Positions 54,296-64,000 of a stretch of DNA of 64,000 bases are shown here, one piece after another. Origin of the DNA: Sorangium cellulosum (GTDB taxonomy: Bacteria; Myxococcota_A; Polyangia; Polyangiales; Polyangiaceae). Each line of letters opens with the position of its first letter. The stretch's first letter is position 1. The stretch lies in assembly GCF_004135735.1 (NCBI RefSeq), contig NZ_CP012670.1, positions 2,108,001-2,172,000 on the forward strand, written 5' to 3'. Made by a program: the position numbers and the translations under genes. Under the pieces are notes generated by a model. The model searched no databases. It was not told where the DNA came from and saw only the letters and a program-made list of their open reading frames with translations.

Positions 54296-54299
<4 letters not shown>
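54193..54299. repeat. 21-bp tandem repeat between convergent genes
   Basis: CGCGGGCCGCGCCGCGGTCAG occurs in about five imperfect copies, one carrying a short insertion (GCGCCTCCTCG). Each unit holds the palindrome CCGCGG and could form stem-loops at the ends of both genes; the last copy abuts the stop of the inositol phosphate synthase gene. Confidence 0.85.
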
Positions 54300-55609
<1,310 letters not shown>

Positions 55610-55908
55610 GTTCCCCCCCGTCGTGGGCGTCCGCCGGGCAGGGGCGGCGCGTCCGCCCGGTGCCGCGCGCCCGGCGAGCGCGACGTCGGCCGCGGTCGCG
55701 CGGCGCCGCAGCCGCCGGGAGCATGAAGCCCGGCGCGCGCGATCACCACGGCCCGGCGCGCGTCCGGCGGCGTTTCCGGCGCGCTCCCTTCGCCGGTCCT
55801 CCGGCGCGCCCTTCAGCCCGGCGCCTCGGACGGCGATGCTCGGGCACGTCCGGCGCTCGCGTCAGGCCCGCGTGGGTGGTGCGGCGCCTCGGGCGCTCAG
55901 GGGCGTGC

Positions 55909-57135
55909 TCAGGGGGCGGCGCGAGGGTATCCGGCGGCGGGGGTCATCGCCTCGATCCAGGCGCGGACCGCGGCCACCGTCGCCTCGTCGACGCGGCGGG
56001 TCGCGAGCGGCGGCATCTGCTCGGGCGGCGCGCCGGGCACGTCGCGCCGGGACATGGTGTAGAGCACGGCGCTGCGATCCGGATCGCGGGGCCTGATCCG
56101 GTAAAGAGGCGCGCCCGGCCGCGCCGTGGGCGGACGGAGCTTCGATGGCTGGTTGATCGCGGTCTGGACGACGCGCGTGTCGCGGACGTCGCCCACCCGG
56201 CCGCGCGCGTCGATGTCGAGGCGCATCTCGAAGTGCGTCGCGACGCCGCGCGGATGGTGGCACGAGACGCCGCAGTTGACGTGGAGCGCCCCGAGGGCGC
56301 GCCGCTCCACGGCGTCCCCGGGCACGTCGAGCGCGGCCGCGTCGGGGAGCGGGCCGCCGTCGCTCCTCGCGAGCAGGCCGAGCCGGACGAGCTCGGCATA
56401 CGTCAGCCCGCCGGCCTCCGGCGCGGCGAGCAGGACCGCCTCGAAGCCGAGCGGGTTGTCGGTCTTGCCCGCATGGCAGCGGATGCAGTCGACCTGCGCC
56501 GGGACCGCAAAGCCGGGCGCGTCCGGCACCTCCGGGACACCGGTCTTCACCTGGAGCGCGCGCGCGCCGTCCTCGGACCAGACGTAGGTGGCGCGCGTCC
56601 AGCGGTCCTCGGCGGTCTTCCACAGGAGCCTTGTCTCGATCCGACGGTGCGCCCCGGAGGCGGGCGCGCGGAACTCCTTCCACAGCTTCGTGCCGACCGG
56701 GAAGATCCAGTCGTTCATCCGGGAGACATCGAGGGTCGAGCCCGGAGGGAGGTAGATCCAGCGCGTCTTCTCGGTGCCGTCGCTCCAGAGCTCGAAGGCG
56801 GGTCGGTACTCGCGCACCCCCGCCGCGAGCGCGCGCGCGCTGAAGTCGCTGTAGAGGCCGGTGCAGCGGAGATCCTCGGGATCCTCGTCGCCCTCCTTGC
56901 AGGGAGGCGGCGCCGGGGGGGCGGCGGCCTGGCCGCTCCCGGCGCGCCCGTCCGCCGCCGTGCCGCGGGCGGACGGCGGCGCCGCGGCGCCGGGCCGGGG
57001 AGGCGGCGCGGGCAGGGGCTCGGCACGGGGCGTCTCCTGCGCGCCGCAGCCGCTGCAGCCCGAGAGCAGCAGCGACGCGGCCGCCGCTTGCCACGAGCGG
57101 CCTCTCGGGGCGAAGGTGAGCACGGAGGTTCCCAC
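55909..57135 (-). CDS. Cytochrome-c-like lipoprotein (SO2930-type)
   Basis: 408 residues from a GTG at 57135, giving a lipoprotein signal with lipobox LLLSGC. After a Pro/Ala linker the body contains GLYSDFSARALAAGVREYRP, FELWSDGTEKTRWIYLPPGS, WIFPVGTKLWKEFR, then a canonical c-type heme site QVDCIRCHAGKTDNPLGFEA and, about 90 residues on, NCGVSCHHPRG, where the heme-type motif has three residues between the Cys (CX3CH) instead of two. Members of this family carry similar Cys-His motifs and are thought to transfer electrons in the periplasm. Divergent from the sugar-dehydrogenase gene, sharing a 48-bp intergenic spacer. Confidence 0.85.
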   Translation of the reverse strand: MGTSVLTFAPRGRSWQAAAASLLLSGCSGCGAQETPRAEPLPAPPPRPGAAAPPSARGTAADGRAGSGQAAAPPAPPPCKEGDEDPEDLRCTGLYSDFSARALAAGVREYRPAFELWSDGTEKTRWIYLPPGSTLDVSRMNDWIFPVGTKLWKEFRAPASGAHRRIETRLLWKTAEDRWTRATYVWSEDGARALQVKTGVPEVPDAPGFAVPAQVDCIRCHAGKTDNPLGFEAVLLAAPEAGGLTYAELVRLGLLARSDGGPLPDAAALDVPGDAVERRALGALHVNCGVSCHHPRGVATHFEMRLDIDARGRVGDVRDTRVVQTAINQPSKLRPPTARPGAPLYRIRPRDPDRSAVLYTMSRRDVPGAPPEQMPPLATRRVDEATVAAVRAWIEAMTPAAGYPRAAP

Positions 57136-57183
57136 GTGCCCGAGAGACCGAGCCACCGGCGCGCCGCGGCGCGCGCTGCCTGC

Positions 57184-58554
57184 ATGACGAGAGCGTACCA
57201 TCGGACCGCCTGGTGCCTCCTGCTCGCGGGCAGTGTAGCCGCCTGCGAGAAGCGCGTGCAGGTCGCGGGGCCACCCGAAGGGCCCCGCGAGGGCGGCACG
57301 GTCGGCCAGACAACGGCAGGGAGCGCGGCCCAGGCGGCCACGGCGGCCCCCGCCGCGGCGCAAAGCGCACCGGCGCCAGAGAGGGCGACTGCGGCCCAGG
57401 GCACATCCGCGGCCCAGGGGGCGCCCGCAGCACAACAGGGCGCATCCGCGCCTCCGGCAACCGATCCGGGGCTCGCCCGGCCCGCGAAATGTAGCGGCAT
57501 TCCGCCGCTGAAGCTCACCCTGGTCGCGAGCGGGCTCGACCAGCCGACCTACGTCGCCGCGCCGCCCGGCGACCCGGCGCGCCTCGTGGTGCTCGAGAAG
57601 ACGGGGACCATCCGGCTCATCAAGGACGGCGCGGTCGTGCCCACGCCCTTCCTCGACGCGCGATCCCGCGTGTATTTCCCGGCGCCGAACGCGGAGGGCG
57701 GCCTGCTCGGCCTCGCCTTTCACCCCGATTACGCGACGAACGGGCGCTTCTGGATCCATTACTCGTCGAGCCCGCGCGGCAACGTCGTGATCCAGGAGTG
57801 GAAGCGCGCGGCGGACAGCGGCGATGTCGCGCACCCCGAGCCGGTCCGCACCCTGGTCGACGTGAAGCACAGCGCCTGGAACCACGTCGGCGGGATGCTC
57901 GCGTTCGGCAAGGACGGTCACCTCTATGCCGCCATCGGCGACTCCGCGCGATCGCCGAGCCCCGCGCCCGATCTCTCTTCGAAGCTCGGCAAGATCCTCC
58001 GCATCGACGTCGACCAGCCGGACGAGGCGCCGGCGGGCAACATGACGGGGGGAGATCCGATGATCTGGGATTACGGGCTCCGGAACCCGTGGCGGTTCAG
58101 CTTCGATCGGCTCACCGGAGACCTGTACATCGGGGATGTCGGGCAGAAGAGCTGGGAGGAGATCCTGGTGGAGCGCCCTGGTCAGGGCAGGAACGACTAC
58201 GGCTGGGACGCGATGGAGGGCGCGCATTGCTATCCTCCGGGCGCGACGTGCGCGCCGCGCGGCGTCCCGCCCGCGGTCGAGCACCCGCGCAGCGAGGCGG
58301 GCTCGATCGTCGGCGGATATGTCTATCGCGGGGCGAAGATCCCGTGTCTGCGCGGCCGCTATCTCTATGCGGATTACGTGACGGGGCGCTTCTTCTCCTT
58401 CGTGTGGGACGGCAAGGCGGCGACCGACCGCGTGGAGCTCACCGCGGTCCTGCGCCCGAACGGGCTCCCGTCCTCGTTCGGCGAGGACGCCGCCGGGGAG
58501 ATCTACGTGGTGATGTTCAACACCGGGCGGCTCTACCGGATCGACCCGGAGTGA
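57184..58554 (+). CDS. PQQ-dependent sugar dehydrogenase-like lipoprotein
   Basis: 456 residues; lipoprotein signal MTRAYHRTAWCLLLAGSVAAC. A low-complexity Ala/Gln/Pro region (about 40-95) leads into a six-bladed propeller of the soluble glucose/aldose dehydrogenase type: LVASGLDQPTYVAAPPGDPA, EGGLLGLAFHPDYATNGRFW, WNHVGGMLAFGKDGHLYAAI, LGKILRIDVDQPDEAPAG, IWDYGLRNPWRFSFDRLTGD, GDVGQKSWEEILVERPGQGR and VGGYVYRGAKIPCLRGRYLY. Such proteins oxidise sugars and need an electron acceptor; the divergent cytochrome-like lipoprotein is a natural candidate. Confidence 0.92.
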   Translation: MTRAYHRTAWCLLLAGSVAACEKRVQVAGPPEGPREGGTVGQTTAGSAAQAATAAPAAAQSAPAPERATAAQGTSAAQGAPAAQQGASAPPATDPGLARPAKCSGIPPLKLTLVASGLDQPTYVAAPPGDPARLVVLEKTGTIRLIKDGAVVPTPFLDARSRVYFPAPNAEGGLLGLAFHPDYATNGRFWIHYSSSPRGNVVIQEWKRAADSGDVAHPEPVRTLVDVKHSAWNHVGGMLAFGKDGHLYAAIGDSARSPSPAPDLSSKLGKILRIDVDQPDEAPAGNMTGGDPMIWDYGLRNPWRFSFDRLTGDLYIGDVGQKSWEEILVERPGQGRNDYGWDAMEGAHCYPPGATCAPRGVPPAVEHPRSEAGSIVGGYVYRGAKIPCLRGRYLYADYVTGRFFSFVWDGKAATDRVELTAVLRPNGLPSSFGEDAAGEIYVVMFNTGRLYRIDPE

Positions 58555-58754
58555 GGCGGGGCGCCGCGAGCGCGTCGCCTGGCGGACGGGCAGCGTCCGC
58601 TCGTCCCTGGTCCAGCGGAGCCTGGCCGTGTGCAGCGCCTGATCAGCGCGAGAGCAGGCGCCCGGGGGGCTCCGCAGCCCCGAGATCCGCGCGAGCTGCC
58701 TGGGTTCTCCCGTCCGCGCTCGCCGGGGCCGCGCCGTGGAGGTAGACTCGGGGC

Positions 58755-59210
58755 ATGAGGTCTGCTCCGCGCGGGAGTTTCCGGTACGACTTCGCCGTCT
58801 ACGACGGTCAGGGGCGCCTCTCGGCGCTGCTCGAGGCGAAGCGCCGGTTCGGGACCGACTCGTCCTGGGCCCGGTCATGGCATGCGATGGCCGCAGGAGG
58901 CAAGGAGCCGCCGGCCGATGTGAACGTCGTGCTGGTCACGCCAGACCGCATCTATGCCTGGCGGCCCGGGGCTGGTGCGGCCGCGAATCCCGACTGGATA
59001 CTCGACGCGGTCTCGTGGTTCGAGCCGTACTTCCAGCGGCTGCAAATTCCCGCTGCAGAGGTCGATCCGCACGTCTTCGAGGCGATTGTCGGGCTCTGGC
59101 TCCATGATGTCGTGCAAGGCGACATGCCTGCCGATAGCGATACCCAGCGTGCCCAGGGCTTGCTCGAGGCGCTTCGGGGAGGAGAGGTCGTCTCGCGGGT
59201 TGCAGCATGA
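58755..59210 (+). CDS. Small PD-(D/E)XK-like protein, partner of a PIN protein
   Basis: 151 residues. FRYDFAVYDGQGRLSALLEA followed by KRR has the D-(x)n-E-x-K order of PD-(D/E)XK nuclease cores: a hairpin, then a strand ending in LLEAK. VNVVLVTPDRIYAWRPGAGA would be the next strand. The C-terminal half is helical. No known family is assigned. Its stop overlaps the start of the PIN gene (ATGA), so the two are co-translated; by analogy with toxin-antitoxin or small defence pairs they may act together, but neither activity is shown. Confidence 0.65.
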   Translation: MRSAPRGSFRYDFAVYDGQGRLSALLEAKRRFGTDSSWARSWHAMAAGGKEPPADVNVVLVTPDRIYAWRPGAGAAANPDWILDAVSWFEPYFQRLQIPAAEVDPHVFEAIVGLWLHDVVQGDMPADSDTQRAQGLLEALRGGEVVSRVAA

Positions 59211-59824
59211 GAGTGTACGCCGAGAGCAACTTCGTTCTGGAGATCGTTCTCGAGCAAGAGCAACATCTGGCGTGTGAAGAGCTGATAAATCTGGCCCTCG
59301 GGGGCTCGATCGAGCTGGCGGTCCCGGCCTTCGCCACGCTCGAGCCTCACGGGACCATCGTGCGGCGCGAGGTGGAAGGCGATCGGCTCCGCAAGGAGCT
59401 CGCGCTGCGGATGAGGGAGGTTCAGCGTACGGCGTCGATGGCTGCCGACGCTTCGAGGCTCCGCGACGCGTCCGAGCTGCTGATTCGCGCGGAGCACAAT
59501 GCTTCGAAGCGTTTCCTCGAGGTTCGCGCGCGGCTGCTCGATGCCGCGCGCATCATCGCGCTCGACGGCGCCGCGCTCCGAGCGGCGGCGGCGCTGGTCG
59601 ATGAGTTCGGGCTCAAGCTACCGGATGCGGTCATGCTGGCCTCGGTGCTCGCAGACGCGACGGCGCGACCCTCCCCGAGCCTGTTCCTCAACCGCAACAC
59701 GAAAGACTTCTATGACCCTGGCATCGTGGCGCGCCTCGGTGAGACACGGTGCGAGTTCGTCGGGAGCTTCGACGGCGGCCTTGCACGCGTGAGAAAGATG
59801 CTCGAGACGACATCTGCCGGTTGA
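59207..59824 (+). CDS. PIN-domain protein
   Basis: 205 residues. MRVYAESNFVLEIVLEQEQH begins like a PIN ribonuclease, but the first conserved acidic residue is Glu rather than Asp; ELAVPAFATLEPHGTIV holds the second acidic position, LKLPDAVMLASVLAD the third, and SLFLNRNTKDFYDPGIVARL matches the closing F-x-(T/S)-x-(N/D)-x-DF. About 70 residues longer than typical VapC toxins because of a helical insert (residues 65-120). Coupled to the PD-(D/E)XK-like gene by a 4-bp overlap. Confidence 0.8.
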   Translation: MRVYAESNFVLEIVLEQEQHLACEELINLALGGSIELAVPAFATLEPHGTIVRREVEGDRLRKELALRMREVQRTASMAADASRLRDASELLIRAEHNASKRFLEVRARLLDAARIIALDGAALRAAAALVDEFGLKLPDAVMLASVLADATARPSPSLFLNRNTKDFYDPGIVARLGETRCEFVGSFDGGLARVRKMLETTSAG

Positions 59825-59828
59825 CCTC

Positions 59829-60215
59829 TGAGCCGGCCGCACTGTCGCGGAAGCGTGGTCGGCTTCGCCGGAGGTGGTGAACGGCGTTCCAGGCAATGTT
59901 CCGAGCCTGATCCGAGGTGGTCGAGCCCCGCCCCGGAAGTCCCGCGGGCTTCGTCGGAGGTGGTCGAGCCCCGCCCCGGAAGTGCGGCGGGCTTCGTCGG
60001 AGGTGGTCGAGCCCCGCCCCGGAAGTGCGGCGGGCTTCGTCGGAGGTGGTCGAGCCCCGCCCCGGAAGCCCCGCGGGCTTCGCCGGAGGTGGTCGGCCAC
60101 CGCCCCGGAAGTGCGGCGGGCTTCGTCGGAGGTGGTCGGCCACCGCCCCGGAAGTGCGGCGGGCTTCGTCGGAGGTGGTCGAGCCCCGCCCCGGAAGCCC
60201 CGCGGGCTTCGCCGG
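59829..60215. repeat. 43-bp minisatellite, about eight to nine copies
   Basis: The motif AGGTGGTCGAGCCCCGCCCC...GGCTTCGTCGG recurs with exact 43-bp spacing: AGGTGGT begins at 59872, 59915, 59958, 60001, 60044, 60087, 60130 and 60173. Units differ at a few places (TGCGGCGGG or CCCGCGGG; CGAGCCC or CGGCCAC). Forty-three is not a multiple of three, so all three frames stay open and yield similar Pro/Gly/Arg peptides; these are not genes. No CRISPR features are present: there are no unique spacers. Confidence 0.95.
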
Positions 60216-60304
60216 AGGCGCGCCGGACTGTTGCTCGGCCAACGCGCTTCCGGAGCGCTCCGGAACAGGGGCGGCCCGCGGCCATTGCGCCGCCTGCATC
60301 GCTC

Positions 60305-62980
60305 ATGACGCGGCCACGGCCGCTGTATTACGCTCGCAGCGTGCGCCGTTCACCCCCCCTGCTGCGCCGCCTCCCGCACGTCCTGCTCGTCGTCGCCGCC
60401 TCGGCCGCGACGCTCGCGCCGCCCGGGGACGCCGCCGCGTTCCTCTGGCCCAACGTGCCGGAGCAGATCGCGCGCGCGCTCCGGTCGGGCGACGCCTCCG
60501 AGCGCCGCCTCGCCGCGACCCGCGTCGGCGAGCTCCCCCCGGAGACCGCGCTCGGCCTCATCCAGAAGGGCATGGCCGATCCGGACGTCGAGGTGCGGCT
60601 GCACCTCGCCAGCGCGGCCGTGCACTTCCGGATGCCGCGCGCGGGCGACCTCGTGATCGAGTGGCTCGGCGAGGGCGACGCGCGCCTCCGGCTCGCGGCC
60701 TGCGACGTGATCCGCGCGGCGCCCACGGATCGATCCGTCGTCGCGCTCGGGCGCGTGCTCGGCGACCCCGATCCGCACGTCCGCCTCGCCGCCGCGGCCG
60801 CGATGGGCGCCGCGGGGCTCCCGGACGCGGTCTCGCCGCTGCTCGGCCACCTCGACGACGGCTCGCCGGAGGTGCGCGCCGAGGTCGCGCGCGCCCTCGG
60901 CAGGATCGGCGACGCGCGCGCCGTGGTGCCGCTCATCGGCAAGGTGCAGGACTCGGTCCCCGAGGTCCGCAGGGCCACCGCGCGCGCGCTCGGCGAGCTC
61001 GGCGACGCCCGCGCGGCCGGCGCGCTCACCCTCGCGCTGCAGGACCCGTCCCAGGACGTCCGCGTCGAGGCGGTGACCGCCCTCGGCCGGCTGCGCTCGG
61101 ACGAGGCGACGCCCGCGATCGCGGAGCTCGCCGCGAGATCGCCGGGGTCTCCGGGCTCGTTTTCCGGAGCGCGCCGGGGCGACAGCGGCACCTCGAGCGA
61201 CGACGTGCGGGAAGCGGCGCTCCGCGCGCTCGGCCGCATCGGCTCCGACGCCGCCGTGAAGGTGCTGCTCGCCGCGCTCGCGAAGGACGATCCCGCGGCG
61301 CCGCGCTCCGCGGTGCGCGACGCGCTCGTCCACGCCGGGCAGGCGGCGGCGGGCGGCGGGGCCGGCCCCGCCGCGGGCGGCGCGGGCGCCCCGCGGCGCG
61401 CGGTCGCGCAGGCGCTCATCGCGGCCCTCGCGGCGGCGCCGTCGCCGAGCACCGCGGCGGGCGCGGCCCTCGTGCTCGGTGAGCTCCGGGCCAGGGAAGG
61501 GCTGCCCGCGCTCGTCCGGGGGATGCAGCGCGGCGCCGTCCCGCTCCGCCACGGGCTCCGCGCCCTCGCGGCCCTCGGCGATCCCGCGGCCCTGCCCAGC
61601 GTGCTCGAGCTGCTCGGCGACGCCGACCCCTCCGTGCGCCGCGAGGCCATCCGGGCCGCGACCGCGCTGCTCGATCCGGCGCACCCCGACGGCCGCGCGG
61701 TGGACCCCGCGCGCGCCCTGCTCGTCGATCCGGCGACCCCGCCCGACGAGAAGCTCGCGCTCGTCCGGCTCCTCGGGCGCACCGGCTCGCCGCGCGCGCA
61801 GGCGGTGCTGCTGCCGCTCGCCAGCGCCCGCTCCGCGCCGCTACGGCTCGCGGTCATCGAGGCGCTCGGGGCGGCGCGCGCCGCCGGCGAGCTCGGCGCG
61901 GCCGTCGACGCCGCGCTCCTCGCGGCGCTCGACGACGAGTCGGGCGACGTGCGCCTCCGGGCCGCCGTCGCGCTCTCCCGCGTCGCCGGCCCCGGCAGCG
62001 CGCGCGCGCTGCTCCAGCGGCTCACCGTCGCCGCCGAGCAGGACCGCGGCGCGCTCGGCATCGCCCTGTCGGGCGCGCTCTCCCGCGCCGACGGCGCGCG
62101 CGACCGGGACCTCGCCCGCGACGTCGCGGCCGCGGTCGCGAGCGCGCCCGACGCGGCGCGCGACGCGCTCCTGGAGGGGCTCGGCCGCATGCCGGGGCAG
62201 GCCGCGGGCGCCCTGCTCGCGCGGATGGCCCCGGCGGCGTCCATCGACGACCGGCGCAAGATCGCCGAGGCGCTCGCGGGGCACGCGGAGGCCGGCGCCG
62301 CGCTCCGCAAGCTCGCGGGCGATCCGGATCCGGGCGTCCGCGCGAACGCGGTCTGGTCGCTCGGCGCGGTGGGCGACCGGGGCGCGCTGGCGCCGCTCCT
62401 GCCGCTGCTCAAGGACCCCGACGCCGCCGTGGCGGGCAACGCGGCGGCCGCGATCGGCCGGATCGCGGGCCGCGTCGGCGAGCCTCCGCGCGCCGCCGCG
62501 GCGCTGTGCGGGGCGCTCGCGGACGCGCGGCCCTACGTGCGCGCCAACGCGCTCGCGGGCCTCACGGCCGCCGGGGCGCGCTGCGACGGCGCCGCGGCCC
62601 GGGACCTGCTCGCGCGCGACCCCGCCGAGGCGGTGCGCCTCGCCGCGGCCGATCACCTCGCGCGCGCCGGCGGCGAGGCGGAGCGCCGCGCGCTCGCCCG
62701 CTGCGCCAGCGAGGACCGGAACGCGACCGTCGCCGCGCGCTGCGCGCACCCCGCGGCGCCCCCGTCCGGCGCCGAGGACGTCGCCGTGTTCGTCGTCCCG
62801 TTCGACGCGGGCCGGGGCGGCGCGGGCCGCGACGCGCCGGTCCCGCGCGCCCCGTTCGCGCTCGTGCGGGCCGACGGGCTGATGCGCCTCGGCGTCGCCG
62901 ATCGGCGCGGCGAGGTCTTCGAGCGCGGCGCGCCGGGCGGGCCGCTCCGCCTCGCCGTCCCCGCGCCGCTCGTGAAGTGA
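60305..62980 (+). CDS. Exported HEAT-repeat protein
   Basis: 891 residues from the ATG at 60305; a GTG at 60341 gives a more normal signal peptide (RRSPPLLRRLPHVLLVVAAS, ending GDAAA) and may be the true start. The body is a superhelix of HEAT/PBS-lyase-like repeats of about 31 residues, for example DPDPHVRLAAAAAMGAAGLP, DGSPEVRAEVARALGRIGDA, DSVPEVRRATARALGELGDA and DPSQDVRVEAVTALGRLRSD. Roughly 18-20 repeats with a linker after residue 290. HEAT proteins bind partners; with a signal peptide this one should sit in the periplasm or outside. The last 70 residues are non-repeat. A gene for an arrestin-like protein follows after 24 bp. Confidence 0.88.
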   Translation: MTRPRPLYYARSVRRSPPLLRRLPHVLLVVAASAATLAPPGDAAAFLWPNVPEQIARALRSGDASERRLAATRVGELPPETALGLIQKGMADPDVEVRLHLASAAVHFRMPRAGDLVIEWLGEGDARLRLAACDVIRAAPTDRSVVALGRVLGDPDPHVRLAAAAAMGAAGLPDAVSPLLGHLDDGSPEVRAEVARALGRIGDARAVVPLIGKVQDSVPEVRRATARALGELGDARAAGALTLALQDPSQDVRVEAVTALGRLRSDEATPAIAELAARSPGSPGSFSGARRGDSGTSSDDVREAALRALGRIGSDAAVKVLLAALAKDDPAAPRSAVRDALVHAGQAAAGGGAGPAAGGAGAPRRAVAQALIAALAAAPSPSTAAGAALVLGELRAREGLPALVRGMQRGAVPLRHGLRALAALGDPAALPSVLELLGDADPSVRREAIRAATALLDPAHPDGRAVDPARALLVDPATPPDEKLALVRLLGRTGSPRAQAVLLPLASARSAPLRLAVIEALGAARAAGELGAAVDAALLAALDDESGDVRLRAAVALSRVAGPGSARALLQRLTVAAEQDRGALGIALSGALSRADGARDRDLARDVAAAVASAPDAARDALLEGLGRMPGQAAGALLARMAPAASIDDRRKIAEALAGHAEAGAALRKLAGDPDPGVRANAVWSLGAVGDRGALAPLLPLLKDPDAAVAGNAAAAIGRIAGRVGEPPRAAAALCGALADARPYVRANALAGLTAAGARCDGAAARDLLARDPAEAVRLAAADHLARAGGEAERRALARCASEDRNATVAARCAHPAAPPSGAEDVAVFVVPFDAGRGGAGRDAPVPRAPFALVRADGLMRLGVADRRGEVFERGAPGGPLRLAVPAPLVK

Positions 62981-63004
62981 GCGCGCGGCGCGCTGGGCCG
63001 GACC

Positions 63005-64000
63005 ATGCTGCGAAGCCGACCCGACGTCGAGCTCCGGATGTCCCGGATCGTCCACCCGGGCGACGTCGTCCTGGTCGAGCTCGTGCTCCGCTGCCGCGCG
63101 AGGACGCCGGTCGACGCGATCGAGCTGCACCTGGAGGGCATGCAGGCCGCCCGCGTCGACGAGCGCGTGCTCGTGCCGCCGCACTTCCTCTCGCTCGTCG
63201 CGCGCGTGGCCGGCCAGACGACGCTCCCGGAGGGGGAGCAGCGCTACCGCGCGAGCTTCCCGCTCCCGGCCGACGCGCCCTGCTCCTACCTCGGCACGCG
63301 CGCCGAGATCCGCTACGGGATCACGCTGTCCATCGCGATCCCGTGGTGGCTCGACGTCCAGGAGTCGTACGAGGTGCGGGTCACGCCGCGCCCCAGGGCT
63401 CGCCCGGCCCGGTCGCCGGTCGCGGGCACCACGGCGCGCGGGGACAGCCCCTTCGTCGAGGTCTCGCTCGACGATCAGGTCTTCGCGCCGGGCGACGAGA
63501 TCTCGGGGGCGGTGGCCCTCGGCAACGTGCAGGGCCGCAACGTGCGGGGGATCGAGATCTCCCTGGTCGGCGTCGAGCGCCTGCTCGGCGCGGACCCCGC
63601 CGCGTCGAGCCGCGCGACCGAGGCGCACCGCTTCACCGCCTTCCGGCGGGCCGACAGCCGCGACGAGGGGCGGGAGCTCTCGTTCCGGTTCCGGATCCCC
63701 CGGTCCGTCGCGCCGTCGTTCGACGCCGGCTGGATCGCCCTCGTCTGGGGGCTCGAGGTGCGGGTCGAGCTCGCGCGCTCGGACGACATCACCCACACGA
63801 CGCCGCTCGTCGTCGGCGTCTTCGACCGGCCGCCCGGGGTCGGCGCCATGCGCCGGCAGATCGGCTCGGGCAGGTGGCGCGCGGTCTGGGACGCGGTCGG
63901 CGCGCGCCACGGCCTCGCGCTCGACCCGCTGGAGCTGCGCCTCTCGGGCGCGATCGCCGGCTGCGCCGCGGTGGTGTCGATCGACGCGGGCGCCTCGTCG
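63005..64000 (+). CDS. Arrestin-fold-like protein, 5' part
   Basis: The frame opens at the ATG at 63005 and runs off the window (332 codons seen). Two beta-sandwich halves with similar openings are visible: RPDVELRMSRIVHPGDVVLV near residue 4 and FVEVSLDDQVFAPGDEISGA near residue 151, each a strand, a PGD turn and further strands (AIELHLEGMQAAR; GIEISLVGVERLLG). This duplicated pattern, with PxGD-type turns and GxE-x-LxG strands, resembles arrestin N/C domains and Vps26/Spo0M-like proteins. No signal peptide, so probably cytosolic. The C-terminal end and any extra domain are unseen. Confidence 0.65.
   Translation, partial: MLRSRPDVELRMSRIVHPGDVVLVELVLRCRARTPVDAIELHLEGMQAARVDERVLVPPHFLSLVARVAGQTTLPEGEQRYRASFPLPADAPCSYLGTRAEIRYGITLSIAIPWWLDVQESYEVRVTPRPRARPARSPVAGTTARGDSPFVEVSLDDQVFAPGDEISGAVALGNVQGRNVRGIEISLVGVERLLGADPAASSRATEAHRFTAFRRADSRDEGRELSFRFRIPRSVAPSFDAGWIALVWGLEVRVELARSDDITHTTPLVVGVFDRPPGVGAMRRQIGSGRWRAVWDAVGARHGLALDPLELRLSGAIAGCAAVVSIDAGASS

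Noticed and set aside
59829..60215. Possible CRISPR array
   Set aside because: Units are contiguous with no unique spacers, and no cas gene is present.
59855..60304. In-frame upstream extension of the HEAT gene through the 43-bp repeat
   Set aside because: The 43-bp period keeps every frame open; the peptide is repeat-derived and would hide the signal peptide.

Overview
The window is very GC-rich chromosomal DNA. It has dense genes, frequent GTG starts, 4-bp stop/start overlaps, many short lipoprotein signals and unusually many tandem and inverted repeats between genes. Together with a SpoVR/YeaH pair, a very large RsbU/RsbW/STAS regulatory cluster and a hybrid NRPS locus, this points to a myxobacterium of the Sorangium/Polyangiaceae type. 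That assignment is an inference; no rRNA, tRNA, CRISPR array or intact insertion sequence was seen.

Layout. 1-10.5 kb: the 3' end of glnE, an unknown small protein, a secreted lipoprotein, a histone-H1-like basic protein, an outer-membrane-type protein, then yeaH-like, spoVR and a TPR lipoprotein. 11.4-20.0 kb: one co-directional eight-gene partner-switching operon containing two SpoIIE/RsbU-type PP2C phosphatases (one a dCache-HAMP receptor), three GHKL/RsbW-like proteins (one fused to STAS, one degenerate), a STAS-like/methyltransferase fusion, a small STAS protein and a PAS-GAF-STAS RsbR-like protein. 20.1-23.9 kb: a MarR regulator with a beta-keto-acid cleavage enzyme, an enoyl-CoA hydratase and an acyl-CoA carboxylase subunit. 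24-33 kb: housekeeping and mixed genes (thiE, holB, a PaaK-like ligase, an FGE-type remnant, a SEC-C protein, an SDR, an MFS exporter).

33.1-36.6 kb: an island of lower GC with an IrrE/ImmA-like protein that has lost its catalytic Glu, plus GTP cyclohydrolase II, GTP cyclohydrolase I and a QueD/PTPS homologue. 36.8-47.1 kb: the highlight, a biosynthetic cluster read on the minus strand. It has a threonine-specific A-T didomain (SyrB1-like), a non-heme iron halogenase with the HxA facial motif (SyrB2-like), a cupin, a SyrC-like alpha/beta hydrolase with a Cys nucleophile, a split A-domain C-subdomain/FkbM methyltransferase/carrier protein, a BenE-type transporter, a type II thioesterase, an acyl-CoA-dehydrogenase-like flavoprotein and a cysteine-synthase-like PLP enzyme. 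The inferred chemistry is gamma-chlorination of carrier-bound L-threonine, transfer of 4-chloro-Thr to another carrier, and further tailoring.

48-64 kb: a Uma2-type nuclease, obg, a response-regulator/PAS/histidine-kinase fusion, two long hairpins, a SFEAFLERE-type unknown protein, a diacylglycerol-kinase-like protein, inositol-1-phosphate synthase, a c-type-cytochrome-like lipoprotein divergent from a PQQ-type sugar dehydrogenase, a PD-(D/E)XK-like/PIN pair, a 43-bp minisatellite, a HEAT-repeat exported protein and the start of an arrestin-fold-like protein that runs off the end.
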